In this document: positions 35,130 through 45,989 of the stretch, piece after piece
How positions within the stretch are numbered: position 1 is the stretch's first letter
Layout of the letters: every line of letters begins with the position of its first letter
From: Cristatella mucedo
Taxonomy: Eukaryota; Bryozoa; Phylactolaemata; Cristatellidae
Direction of reading: 5' to 3'
Assembly (NCBI GenBank): GCA_009760855.2
Contig: WPIO01000011.1
Coordinates: forward strand, 5,594,501 to 5,658,500
DNA length: 64,000 nucleotides
The notes under the pieces: generated by a model
The model's input: only the letters and a program-made list of their open reading frames with translations
What the model was told of the DNA's origin: nothing
Databases searched by the model: none
Position numbers and translations under genes: made by a program

Positions 35130-35350
35130 ACTGCTACTTCTATGCTACTCACTACCTCAACTGCTCTCCTAACTCTGCTATGCTTCCCACTTTCTCTTTG
35201 TTGCGTGAGATGAAGTCTGTTGAGTACCGAATGCGTACCGAAAGCCGCTTAGGCTGTGAGTGCGCTATACAAAACTGTCCTGCGCAACACCCACATGGTC
35301 TTTATGACTTTGTAGAGTTACTGACGGAGATACATACATACATACATTAT
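34118..35350 (+). mobile_element. LINE-A copy, best preserved RT half
   Basis: 5'-truncated LINE of the L2/CR1 type. It starts inside the RT palm region ('[14 protein letters not shown]'), runs through the C-terminal domain, and ends in a 3' UTR ('tttgtagagttactgacgga') with a short ACAT repeat (35332-35348) as its tail. The 5' end faces inverted element S and, beyond it, the opposite-strand LINE-A copy at 29.9-31.4 kb. A frameshift near 35005 breaks the last ~100 codons, which can be followed in other frames to about 35290. Confidence 0.85.
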
Positions 35351-36274
35351 AAAAAACAACAAAGGATAGCTAAAATATTACGCCTAATATGGCAGGTGAA
35401 TTCAATTAGACATGTTTACAGAAGTTCAGCAGATCAAGCTTAGCGCTAGCACTAGCCGATGGGCAGAATGCTACTCACAGCGAATAACAGTGGCAGGGCT
35501 CATGCCTTATATAATGGCCAGTTCGTTGGTCATACAGCTATCTCGTTCCAACGTATTTATAAATTGCACTGCTCTTAAGACTTATCTTGGTTATTTACTG
35601 TGATCGTTTCTCAGTTATAACCCAGCGCCCAAGCGAGTAGTTCCTAGTCTAGGTCCAGCCGCTAAGTTCCTAGTTAATAATCGCGAGGCATTGCAGGGAT
35701 GCATTTTGGCACAACCATGCAGATCTTACCGGTGTGCAGTAAAACGTTGCTTCGAGTGAATTGGAGGCGGTGCCACAGGGCCGGTGCAGGCAGCAGCAAG
35801 CACGAGGTACAGGCTTAACCGTTGGGCATAGCCTCTTATATTCTTACCGGAGTAACTCAATCTCTCTGACCCGCATCTGCACACAGTGGTAGCGGTTAGC
35901 CACCTCCTTCTACCGAAGTCTAAGCAGACAGTCTCTGCCATGGTCATTATCGATCACTTACACGAAGTCAGTTCGCGAGCAGCCCTGCACAAGCCGTCGC
36001 ATAAGTTTCAGCGAATAATCGCAAAGCACTCTAATTTTTAAACGATAATAGACAGAAAAGTTGTAGAGCAAAGCACGAATTCACGGAAATTCTCCGGAAT
36101 CCACCGCCGATATGGAAGGAAATCGGATGGGAGAAGCTGCAATGAAGACTGCATACTAATCTGTACTATTATTTGAGTGTGGGCGCATGAATTTCGAGCG
36201 GTCATGTGAGCGCGTGCTCAGGCAGCTCGAAGCAATAGACTCTGGAAGCTGCAGCAGCAGCACTGGCGGCGGCG
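35351..36274. other. Unassigned DNA
   Basis: No gene or repeat partner recognised. A minus-strand open frame at 35726-35947 lacks any known motif. Confidence 0.3.
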
Positions 36275-36455
36275 GCGGCGGATTGTGGCATTTACCTGGT
36301 ATGACACAATCGATTCCAGTTGATTGCATGAGAACGCAAAATGGCGAGACATTTTGATGGGCATGCTTGATGCGACAATATTGTTGATCAACATGCAATC
36401 CAAATCGGAGCTTTGCTCAGCAAATTTTCTGTGGATTTGCACTGGATTCCAGCTT
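36275..36455 (-). repeat. Element S fragment
   Basis: 'ggattgtggcatt', 'acaatcgattccagttgattgc' and 'atgagaacg' match the monomer at 33350-33410 of copy 3. A short (GGC)n run precedes it at 36265-36282. Confidence 0.5.
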
Positions 36456-36461
36456 ATATAC

Positions 36462-36466
36462 ACACA

Positions 36467-36550
<84 letters not shown>

Positions 36551-36640
36551 CATATAAATATATCTATAAGCATATACATACACACATATATATATATGTA
36601 TATGTATACATATATACATATAGATATATCTATAAGCACA
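36462..36640. repeat. (AC)n and (AT)n microsatellite
   Basis: About 70 bp of AC, then AT/ACAT-rich palindromic sequence with two 'atagatatatctataagca'-type lines. Open frames here (His/Thr, Val/Cys or Tyr/Ile runs) are artefacts. Confidence 0.9.
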
Positions 36641-36909
36641 CACTTGCCTGTGCACATTCAGACTGTGGAGATAAGTACATTAATGTATTGATTTATCCAA
36701 ATGAAATAGCGCCGGCTAAATATTCTGATTTTGACTGCTGTTATTATAAAATATGTGCGGTTCCTGAACAATAACATTTAGGAACTGGTTACACGATGAT
36801 CTATTTGCAAGGCAGCTAAAAAGCCAAAGCAATGTAATAGGTAAGAGTTGTGCAACAGAAGTTGGCTTTGGCATTTGAGCAGATTTGAGCTCTAGGCTTT
36901 GAGCAATAC

Positions 36910-37033
36910 CAGAGTCGCTGCACACTAGGGCTGCTACTAAAGGACTCGAACGGCTCCGAACTGAATCGGCCAGATTGCGACTGATATTCAGCATCCTCGG
37001 GTCCTTCATTGATAACTGCTGGATGACTGGGTT
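36910..37033 (-). CDS. Possible internal exon, unknown protein
   Basis: On the minus strand an acceptor-like 'gtgttatcacag' precedes 124 nt that stay open within a longer frame (36816-37061). A donor-like GTATTG follows. The frame gives 'EPSHPAVINEGPEDAEY' and then 'FSSEPFESFSSSPSVQ', an acidic, serine-rich composition more like real protein than the surrounding random frames. The alternative frame (36716-37078) is also open, so coding is not certain. No family recognised. A partial direct duplication (36872-36915 versus 37120-37155) borders it. Confidence 0.2.
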
Positions 37034-37079
37034 CTGTGATAACACATGGCCGATGCCGCATAACAGCCGATATGGCACG

Positions 37080-37825
37080 TAATAGGCAGTGTGTTACGCT
37101 TCCGGACTCAGCCTAAGCGTTTGAGCTGATTTGAACTCTAGGCTAGGGAACCGCCAGTATACGTCATTAACGCTGCTGAACTTTTGTAACCCTCCTTCAT
37201 TCTCAAGTAGGCATCTCTGCACTACCGACATTGACTTACTATGTCAAGATACGTTCGCTCTTACTCGCTGTCGTGTCTAGCGGCATACGTGCGTGCTGCA
37301 GTGCTTCGCTGACAAGTCTTTATCTGCGATATAAGATTTAAAGTGTCATCAGTATTCGTCATGAGGCGGTAGAGACTTTTGCAAACGTTATGAGCGCACT
37401 GCCCTTGCGGCCTAGTCCTGTCCGGATGCAGAAGCCGCGACGCCCCGTTCGTAGTCGTTAGCCTCACTCCTGTCAACTTTGTGAAAGCCCAGTCGCCAAC
37501 TAGTACCCTGTATAGTAGGTCAATACAAGTGTGCAAGCATTTAACTTAGCGAGCCTTGCTACGCAGCCGATTGATTGCTTCAGTTCAAGCGCATTCTACC
37601 GAAGCTTGTGGCCCTCGCACCAGGACGTATCAGCCGCCGCCGCCGGCGGCTCTGAGTCCCTCCGCGCCACTCCGCAACACCAGCGGCGCCGCCAGTCTCG
37701 CGCCACGTCCGATGACGTACGGCCTGCCTCAGCTGATCGCTCGTGATCTCTGACCGATCGTCATTCGCTGGGCCATAAATCACCTGTCAGAGAAGGGCTG
37801 GGGGTGAAAGGGCAAACATTTTCAT
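37080..37825. other. Unassigned DNA, GC-rich 37600-37750
   Basis: The GC-rich patch reads as proline- or alanine-rich in two frames ('YQPPPPAALSPSAPLRN' in one) but no exon boundary or family can be named. Confidence 0.25.
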
Positions 37826-37827
37826 GT

Positions 37828-37970
37828 CGAGCTGGTTTGATCCAGTGGTTAAGGTGCTCCCCCGACGATGGTCTGGCTGAGGTCGTGGGCTCGAGCCCCG
37901 AGGCATATCTGAAGCGCCTGAATAGAGATTAAGTTCTCTCGGGGCGCTACGTAAATGAATTATATATATA
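37828..37970 (+). mobile_element. SINE-1, copy d
   Basis: A box 'tgatccagtgg' (37838), B box 'gggctcgagcccc', tail 'gaagcgcctgaatagagatt', 'aagttctctcggggcgct' and an AT-rich end. One of the better preserved copies. Confidence 0.85.
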
Positions 37971-38254
37971 TGCACAGATGTTATATAGGTGAAAGGCCAA
38001 GGCCGAAGCCGTCCGTCCGGCTTGGCGATCCAGACAGCTGCTTCGCTGCCAACGAAGTTGGCCCCTTACTCGTCTTGTCACACGTACGGCGTCAATTATG
38101 CTTACTTTCAGCCATGCACACATTCCGTACACATTCAGACTGGCTAAGAATGGATTAGCAAAAGTCGACATTAGTCCGTGAATTTGCGACACTCTGCATG
38201 GATTTGTTTTAATCGCCACTTACAAACGCTGTGGTCAGTGCAATTAAGCACTTA

Positions 38255-38300
38255 CAGTCGGTCCCCAAATCTACCAAGCGGTAGATTTGTAGGCCGACTG
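38255..38300. other. Two-part stem-loop
   Basis: Outer arms cagtcgg / ccgactg and inner arms aaatctacc / ggtagattt enclose a 4-nt loop (aagc) with a 5-nt bulge on each side. Pairing can be extended outward by agcac / gtgct. No transcript signal is visible, so the role is unknown. Confidence 0.6.
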
Positions 38301-38484
38301 GGTATTTGTGTGCTTATGGTTGGCTACAAGCACTTAGTGTGCTCTCACTGGTTTTTTTTTGCTGCCACCAAATTCCAACACTCGATGACATTTAAAAAGA
38401 AGGTTAAATCTAGATGTTCCTTCCGGCCTACGCCGGTCTCGTGTGAGTTTTCATCTGTTACCTTTTCGTCCTGACACTCATATC

Positions 38485-38487
<3 letters not shown>

Positions 38488-38553
<66 letters not shown>
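38488..38553. repeat. (AT)n microsatellite
   Basis: Pure TA dinucleotides. Confidence 0.95.
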
Positions 38554-38554
<1 letters not shown>

Positions 38555-39547
38555 TATCTACTCTATATATCACTGACCGGTTGACACGCTTCAGCATATT
38601 CAAAGTGCCTATTGGGATATTTTATTCTGCCATGGTGATACACAAATGTTTGCATACTACTAGTATCATTATTCTGATCGAAGACCTCGCATACGCTCAT
38701 TCTGCTCTTGCATCTCTGCTGAGTTTGCAAACTTTACTGTCCTTTTACAAGTTTGCGTTACCATGGTAATTGCGTCCCTTTCGAATGCTTGTCTGTAAAG
38801 ATTGCTCGCTTTTTATTAACCATTGGTTGTTGCATTTCTTGCAGCGACTTGTAAACCGCATGAACAGAGATTAAGTTCCCACCGAGTGCCATACAAAACA
38901 CCCGCTATTATTTTTAACACTTCAACCTCGTTGAGAACAAGGACCTTGACCTAAAGTGACACCTAAAAAATTATGACGAATTGTATTTATCATAGACTCT
39001 CTTAGGAGGTAAAATTTAAAATTGCATGCGATTGACGCTCCAATATGTGCGGCTGATTAAAGTTTGCTCCTTCATACATCGTAATTAGTATTGAATCATT
39101 AGGTAACTGTTTTCACAACAGGTATAGGCCAGGAATGCACAAAAAAGGGCTCATCTACTTTCCTATCAATAAAATCTATAAGAGAACAATAGAGCGAGAT
39201 TGTAAAAACAGTGCGTAACAGCGCCAAAGTGTGGGTCCAGTTCTCTGCGGAGGGAAGCAACCGCGGTGTCTTTCAGTACGGTAACGCACGGCCGGGGGGG
39301 GGTGGGGGAAGAAGAAGGACGGCGAACTACCTGCGCTTGTTTAACATCGATGTTCTAGAATAAAATATACATCGAATTGCAAAACTTTGCGATTGCATTC
39401 TCGTGGTTTCTCGCTATAAAGCCACTCCGAAGAAGAGCCAAGTTCCGGCATTCGATGGGATTCTGCAGCACGGTGTCAATCTACGTAACTCTACTGCAAT
39501 CTACGTTGCTGGTTGTAGGAGATTTCCGCCCTTACGGTTCCACCAGG

Positions 39548-39551
<4 letters not shown>
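38554..39551. other. Unassigned DNA with a SINE-1 tail
   Basis: The line 'catgaacagagattaagttcccaccgagtgcc' at about 38860-38895 is an isolated SINE-1 tail. The rest shows no gene. A G-run lies at 39295-39308. Confidence 0.4.
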
Positions 39552-39583
<32 letters not shown>

Positions 39584-40732
39584 CACTTGATAAAGCGCCC
39601 TCAGAGAACTTAGTCTCTCTCTAGGCGCTTCACATCTGCTGCAAAGGGAAATGCAATTGAATGGTGAGTAATATCATGCTTGATAAACAAACAAAATGAA
39701 TAACATGGTTAGGGGTGACATGCACAGGGTCAGCATGCAAATGTGGTTAGTGGCAGCATGCACAGTGTCAGCACGCATAAGCACGTGGAGGACGAATCAC
39801 AGGGACCCACTACATGCTGTCCTAAATAGGTGTGTTTTTAAGTTCCTTTTAAATGTGGTCTGGTCAGGGGATGTTCTGACGCAGGTCGGGAGAGAGTTCC
39901 AGGCTTTGGAAGCATACGAACTAAATGCACGGTCTCCAAAGGATTTAAGGTTTGTGCGAGGTACTGGTAGACTGTTAGATTCCGAAAAGCGGGTGGTACG
40001 ATGCTTGGCCTGATGGGGGAGTAGATCTGAGAGATAGGCTGGAGCCAAAGAATGAAGTGACCTAAAAGTGAACGACAAAACCTTGAAGTCAATCCGTTGC
40101 ATGACTGGTAGCCAGTGCAGGTCGGCGAGAAGTGGAGTAATGTGGCAACTGCGACGCTGACGACAGACAAGCCTAGCTGCAGAGTTTTGCTCCAGCTGCA
40201 ATCGCCTGATCGCACATGCTGGTAGGCCAGCGAGCAGTGAGTTGCAGATATCGAGACAGGATGTCACGAATGCATGGACCAACTTGGACGTGGTATCCTT
40301 ATCTAAACAAACCCGAATTTTAGCAATGTTATGAAGCTGAAAATAGGCAGATTTGACTGTGGAGCTGATATGGTCGTCTAACGAGTGGTCGCTTTGGAGT
40401 ATGACACCTAGATTTCGAGCTGATTCGACAGGAGATATGCTGGCAGAGCCAATTTTGAGAGTCAGCCTTTCCAATCTCTGAATCACACTGGGTTTGCATA
40501 TAACTAGTAAGTTAGTTTTGTCATCGTTTATTTTTAGAAAATTTGCTGTCATCCATGTGCGGATGTCATCAATGCATGCAGCAAGTGAGTTTAGAGAATT
40601 TGAGGTGCTCGAAGGCTGGGAAGGATAAAAGCAAAGGTACAACTGAGTGTCATCCGCATAGAAGTGAAAGCCTAGATTGTGCTTGGCAATCACATCAGCA
40701 AGAGGGAGAGTGTAAACCGTGAAAAGAACATT
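39552..40732 (-). mobile_element. LINE-B copy, best preserved
   Basis: 5'-truncated L2/CR1-like LINE on the minus strand. The 3' UTR ('gggtccctgtgattcgtcc', then 'catgtcacccctaaccatg') is followed by the tail 'gaagcgcctagagagagac', 'taagttctctgagggcgct' and a (TTA)n end. The LINE sequence stops abruptly at the residues just before 'LFTVYTLPL', where G-rich sequence begins. A full element would also carry an endonuclease and the N-terminal RT half. Confidence 0.85.
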
Positions 40733-40774
40733 GCCCCCCCCCCCGGTGGACCCTATGACATTCCCACCGGACAT
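39797..40774 (-). CDS. LINE-B reverse transcriptase, partial
   Basis: 325 codons without interruption. The first ~16 residues (glycine-rich) read through the G-rich junction and are not LINE. From residue 17 it reads 'LFTVYTLPLADVI', the catalytic 'FYADDTQLY' (38-46), 'NFLKINDDKTNLLVI', 'KLVHAFVTSCLDICNSLLAG', 'LHWLPVMQRIDFKVLSFTF', 'SYASKAWNSLPTCV' and 'FKRNLKTHLFRTA', followed by a natural stop. This is the catalytic YADD and the whole C-terminal region of the protein. The long intact frame suggests a fairly recent insertion. The missing N-terminal half makes it inactive on its own. Confidence 0.8.
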   Translation of the reverse strand: MSGGNVIGSTGGGGNVLFTVYTLPLADVIAKHNLGFHFYADDTQLYLCFYPSQPSSTSNSLNSLAACIDDIRTWMTANFLKINDDKTNLLVICKPSVIQRLERLTLKIGSASISPVESARNLGVILQSDHSLDDHISSTVKSAYFQLHNIAKIRVCLDKDTTSKLVHAFVTSCLDICNSLLAGLPACAIRRLQLEQNSAARLVCRQRRSCHITPLLADLHWLPVMQRIDFKVLSFTFRSLHSLAPAYLSDLLPHQAKHRTTRFSESNSLPVPRTNLKSFGDRAFSSYASKAWNSLPTCVRTSPDQTTFKRNLKTHLFRTACSGSL

Positions 40775-40829
40775 TACCCCCGGGATAGGACATTTCCCTC
40801 TATGTTGATGAATGTATGACTAACGCTAC

Positions 40830-40875
<46 letters not shown>

Positions 40876-41390
40876 GATTAAATGAAGTTAATGCTTGTGG
40901 TGCGCTGTGCGTTCCTACAAATGAGCGCTAAGCCTCGGAGGTCTACTGAGTATAACTCGACCTGAAGAGATCTAGTTATGCCCTAATACGCACTAATTAA
41001 AGCACAGAATACGAGCAAGGGTGGATTTAGGCGGGGCGGTGGTGCAGCTCGCCCTAAACCTTAAAACCTAAACCCTAAACCCTAAACCATAAACCATAAA
41101 CCATAAACGCTAAAGCCTAAACCATAAAAATCCTAAACCCTAAATTCTAAACCCTAAACCCTTAACGCTAAACCCTAAACACGAACCATAAACCCTAAAA
41201 ACCCTTAACCATAAAACCCTAAACACTAAACCCTAAAACGAAGCCCTAAACCATATTTCGGGGGGTGGGGGAATGTCCTACCCAGTGAAAGTGTCGGGGG
41301 GGGAATGTCCGAGGGAAATGTCGGCGGGGGGGGGGGAGGAACGTCCAGGGGAGCAGATGTCCGTACCCCACCCAGCCACTGTAGTCTAGC
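40733..41390. repeat. Telomere-like CCCTAAA tract between inverted G-rich motifs
   Basis: Degenerate CCCTAAA heptamers (with CCATAAA, CCTTAAA and ACCCTAAA variants) fill 41054-41252. To the left (40733-40800) are C-runs with 'gacattccc', 'ggacattaccccc' and 'ggacatttccc'. To the right (41255-41375) are G-runs with 'gggggaatgtcc' (twice), 'gggaaatgtcgg' and 'gatgtccg'. These are the same motif in inverted orientation. An (AT)n run sits at 40831-40875. The left motif block directly abuts the LINE-B truncation point. Nothing here is coding. Confidence 0.75.
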
Positions 41391-41671
41391 TCTTTTACAG
41401 CCCGACTGGGACGCTATGGCTGGAACTCATTGTATGGCAGCCATAGTATTACTACTATTTCTTTTCGTTCAGCTTCGGTTGGGCTGTGGAGATCTTTAAG
41501 CCTTTGCAGCTGTTGATGAATATGGCTACAGGGATCATAAATTGTAAATTGTAAAAATAAATTGCTACAAATTTAGCCGTCTGTCTCCTTAAAGAAATCA
41601 GTTGCGATGCCTCCCAATTGATCCCAAATGATATAGAGCAGGACTTGTATTCGATCAACGCCTATAGGACT

Positions 41672-41990
41672 CTCAACCTTGCTTGGCTCCAACACACCTA
41701 GCTGAGCTGCTGCATCAGTCGCAGCCTAATCATGCCCTTAGGTCCTCAACGGACATTAAATCATTTGTTATAGTTATTCACTTAGAGAAGAAGCTAGCAT
41801 TCGAAGAGCTTTTCTGCACAACTCCTAGACTTCGCAATTCACAGGTAAAGGCTGCTTCTCTCCTGCTGCCGGCTATGGCATATCCTTTCCAGTCCTTCCG
41901 CGATGATAATTCCATACTGATCTGATTACTTCCTCGACTGCCCTCCTGACTCATGCTGGGTCAATACCCTTCGCAGGAGGGCTGCTGGCT
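41672..41990 (+). mobile_element. LINE-A 3' fragment, decayed
   Basis: Reads 'LAPTHLAELLHQSQPNHALRS'-like residues (visible as 'APTHLAELLHQSQPNHALRS' in frame), then a remnant of 'PRLRNS', then 'ctgctgccggctatggc', corresponding to the 'SAADYG' region. No 3' UTR was recognised. Confidence 0.6.
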
Positions 41991-42855
41991 GAGAGCTGTG
42001 ACTGCTGGACTCGAGCCCTCAATGTCGCACCACAAATTCCTCGATGTGCGATTTGGGAAACGTCGAACAAACGAATTCCACCGAAGCGGGAAAGCGGCTG
42101 ATTTGCGTTAGCAAGCAGAGTCGTTTGATTAAGTACTCTATTACATCTGCCCACACAATTCCGAAGTAATACGCTGTAAAGATTCGACATGGAACCTCTG
42201 AGGGTTCACCTAGGTGAGTATGCTCACGATCAGCATCTTACTCAGCCTCAACAAGCAAGACTTAGAAAGCCAGACTCATGAATATTTGCCAGCCACAAGT
42301 TGCAAGTCGCCAAGGCACGATCTGCTGCTGTGCATCGGGCTGAGTGCATAGGATGGACTTTTTATGTAGATGTAAGTGCCTCCACAGTCGGTTCGTTCGC
42401 CAACTTCCGTTTCAGGGCCGGTAAGGCACAACTAGTTCTTAAGAAGCGCTCTTCGCATATTCCTATCGAGCTAGATCGCTTGCGAGGTAGGTCACTTAAT
42501 GCCACGAAGCCAGCTTTAATTCTATGTAGCTCAGCCGTAGCACTCATAGCGCAAGTGAACAGACCGAGCAGCTGCAGTCAGACGCCATAGGAATGAGCGA
42601 TCACTTGCAGGCAACAGAAATCTACTTACAGAGAAACAGGTATAGGCCTGCCTGCTTGAACAGATCGAGTGGGCCGATCAAGTCCGTGCCGCAGTCTCGG
42701 CTTCATAGGTATTCATATTGCATCGTCCTGGTGGAGCTTCGCCGTTTTTGTGCCCAAGAAGATAGTTGAGTGGCGAGACTGACTTAACACCGTTGTAGAT
42801 TCGTCTATAGAGATATTTTAGAAGTCAGCAGGATACCGCAGGATACAGCAGGATT
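41991..42855. other. Unassigned DNA
   Basis: No recognisable gene or repeat. Confidence 0.3.
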
Positions 42856-42856
42856 T

Positions 42857-42857
42857 A

Positions 42858-42941
<84 letters not shown>

Positions 42942-42942
42942 T
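42857..42942. repeat. (AT)n followed by (AG)n
   Basis: About 45 bp of AT directly followed by about 40 bp of AG. Confidence 0.95.
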
Positions 42943-43545
42943 AAATACACGTACAGCTGTCTAAAACGTTCTTCCATTTTTCTTAGAATAAACTCTGGTT
43001 GAATATACCAATGCAAAAACTTGTATTGTGCAGAGGAAATGTATAACCACGGCCGGTCAATTCGATAAAGTCAATTGCAGGTTAAGCACAGCTATGCTAC
43101 ATAAAGCAAGTAATCTCTTCGCTATTGACTTCTTCGATATCCAACTCATATCTGCAGGTATACACACAAAGAAATCCTGCAAAACCCGGAAAAACTCAGC
43201 GAGTTGCAACCGGCGGACCACGCCTATAACCGTACGAGCCTGGTCCACTTGGTCACTCAGATGCTACGTCACGTTCACGTCCAGGCTGCAGCTCGGTCTC
43301 TGCATAATCTCGATTAGACTGTTAGAAATTAAACCAAGTGGAACCTGAATATAAGATTTTGGTCTCTAAGTGTGCTATGCTAGCAATCTGATGTTAGTAT
43401 TTCTGCCGTTATTAGATACCGCCGACATACGACGGTCCGGAAAACAAAGGCCTTATTAGGCAGTCGGGTTATCTTTCGTTGGCGTTGGTAGTTTTTTGCA
43501 AACATCCTCCGGTGCCCTTACGCTCGCTCCTTCAACTCCCACAAG

Positions 43546-43767
43546 GTATGGATTCCGAAGCGCTACGCACTTTCGCGGAAAGTTGCCGGAGGCGGCAGCG
43601 ACGAGCACGCTGCGGCGCTGCAGCGACGTGTCGCCGCGCGCGCGACGGACCGAGCTCTGACTGAGCTCACTTCGGAAGGAGCGGCGCGCTCAGCACCGCT
43701 CCCACGTTCCCTCATCAAAAGCCTGTCGGCGCAGGAGCTCGAGCGACGTGCTAAGGGAATGCAGTGA
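43546..43767 (+). CDS. Possible exon, unknown basic protein
   Basis: After a pyrimidine-rich acceptor-like stretch ending 'caactcccacaag', a frame of 73 codons runs to TGA at 43765-43767. It contains 'ALQRRVAARATDRALTELTS' and 'SLIKSLSAQELERRAKGMQ', alternating helix-like charged and hydrophobic residues. It has no ATG. Another frame from the ATG at 43548 is also partly open and arginine-rich, and the region is GC-rich, which lengthens frames by chance. No family recognised. Confidence 0.2.
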   Translation, partial: VWIPKRYALSRKVAGGGSDEHAAALQRRVAARATDRALTELTSEGAARSAPLPRSLIKSLSAQELERRAKGMQ

Positions 43768-45985
43768 TTACCCTCGTCAGCTGGCAGGAAGCGAACTCGT
43801 CCACAGAAATCAACTGCTCACCCCTGAACCTGTCCTCCACGAGCAGCCCTCTTGGCAATTGGCCGGAAGCGATCCGGCGGTTTAAACGCAAGGCAGCAAC
43901 TGTGCCTGGAATGCGTGCTCGCTTTCGTCAGCAATTGCGCTGCCTCACTTCCGGCATTCTCCTGCGATACGAAGGGGTGCGTTCGCGGTGAAGTCGCCGC
44001 TGCTTCTGGAGGCTTTCGGGTAGGACCGGCTGGTCATTCCTGCTGAGCCGGACTGCACGGTTGCTGTTGAACGAATGGTGTCGGCCTGCATTTGCTGCCA
44101 TGAAAGATGGGTTGGCCTTATTCCTTTCGCTTCGTCGTTATCCACGAGCAAGTAGCACATTATTACCGAGGGTTGGCGCGAGCATCTCAGTTGGCATCGT
44201 CCGTAGTTACGCTAAAGGTTACTTATGGTTGTCCCACGTCGTTACATAGCATGGTTTATAAGTAGGTTGCTCACACTTACCGGAGTCGCATGTATTCAGC
44301 CGCTCATTAGGATGCGAGACATTTTATCGTCGTTTTCGCAGGAAGAAAAGGCTGGGTGACTTTAGGTGAGAGTATCTTCCAGCGAAAGAGGCTGTAAGTC
44401 GTTTGTAAGGCGTGCAATCTCATCAGCAGCCATCCCAAGCGGACGAAGCCAAGAGCTCGTGCAAGAATCGTGTACTGACCAGCTTGAGGTCGTGCTTTGG
44501 GTACGTCTAAAATTATCTGCGCTTTCATTTCACTTAAGCTGCGAACATGTTAGAACTTGGATTTAAAGATATAACGCGATTAATGACAGCAGCATATGTC
44601 ATTATTCCATGCCAACACGCCAAGCTCAGCAGGCGAGCATGGCGGCATGATAGCTATCAGGGTCGCTCCAAGCTGTCTCTAACGCAAGACCCCTTTATGA
44701 AACTGAGTGTACTTATGCGGTTTCAGTTTACGAATAGAAATACCAAAAATGTGCAAAAGCTCGGTGATGCGACGGTCTTTGAAGCAAAGGCTGTCAGATG
44801 CTGCCAATAAGCGGCGGCAACAAAAGCCGACACTCGCATCGAAACCTCGGAATTCTGCACGCAGCCGGATTACTACAGCACTGAGAATATGGCCTTTCCT
44901 GAATTTTAGCTATTAGCGGGCTGATATGTCCTTATCTAACATTAGGCAGCATACAAAGCTCAACCCCTCTACAAGGTAGTTTTCTGAACTTTAGACTTAC
45001 AAGAGGGTTACATGCAACGGCTGCTATCGTATCCTTGCACATGTCGTCTCGGCGACTTTGAAAGAGACTGCTCATCGCTGTGGATACGGACTTGCGATAT
45101 CAATGTCCGGGTGCCGTCCACTGCTGGTGGCTGCGCTCGGCTATCGTTGGCATGGGAGAGTGCATTGAGACAGCAGCATTTATGACGCGCTAGCTATCAA
45201 GTGTCAAGTGACCTGAAAGCTTCATCGGTACTTCTCTTTTACCACCATTCCTCGAATTACGGTTCTGGATGCTCTTTGTAAGTCCACAGATGTGTAAGGA
45301 ACAAATGCTTTTAAATGTCCATGCTTAGCTCACAGCTTACCAGGAGAAATTGAATGTTCATGCTAATTGAATGTATACTAGCAATTACTACACGTGTGCA
45401 AGCACCGTTTTTTCTCGCTTTCGCCACAAACTCTCCTCAAATCACGAACATATGTAAATTCGGCTAGCTACGGCGAAGCATCGCACCTTCAATTCAGGTG
45501 CAAATAATATCTGTACGCAGATCGGCCACAAAAACATGTTTTCGGACGCGACAGCTAAAGCGAAACTGAAGTGCTTGGGAAAGATTTGCTTGGGAATACT
45601 GGGGATGTTGTACAATATACAATTTGCGTGAATGCAGACTTTTAACCCTGACCGGTCCCTCACAGAGCGAAGCTTCGGACGAGAGAGTCGCAGCGAGTGC
45701 AGCTCTTGTGGATGCTGCACTCGCTGGCTCGTGCATTATCAGTGCTACGCAGAAATCCTTTTTTATTTTAATTAACGTTATCTTCGAAAAATGAGCGACT
45801 CGACTACTCTTACGTTGCTTTCGATGCGCTTGCTAATGATGAGCCGGAAAATTATTAGGAGAGGGGGTTAATATCTGTATTTGAATAAATCAAAAGTTTA
45901 CGAGCGATTAGTCATGTAGCTAAATGAACTGCAGTAGGAAATGTGGACAATGTTGGTTTCGTCATTCAACGTGATGAGTGGCAAG
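43768..45985. other. Unassigned DNA
   Basis: GC-rich to about 44050, then ordinary. Several short frames on both strands, none recognisable. No repeats seen. Confidence 0.3.
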
Positions 45986-45989
45986 AACA

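Noticed and set aside
36413-36691. His/Thr, Tyr/Ile and Val/Cys frames
   Set aside because: Products of the AC and AT microsatellites.
41305-41499. Frame beginning in the G-rich block near the telomere-like tract
   Set aside because: Glycine run from the G-repeat followed by random-looking residues.
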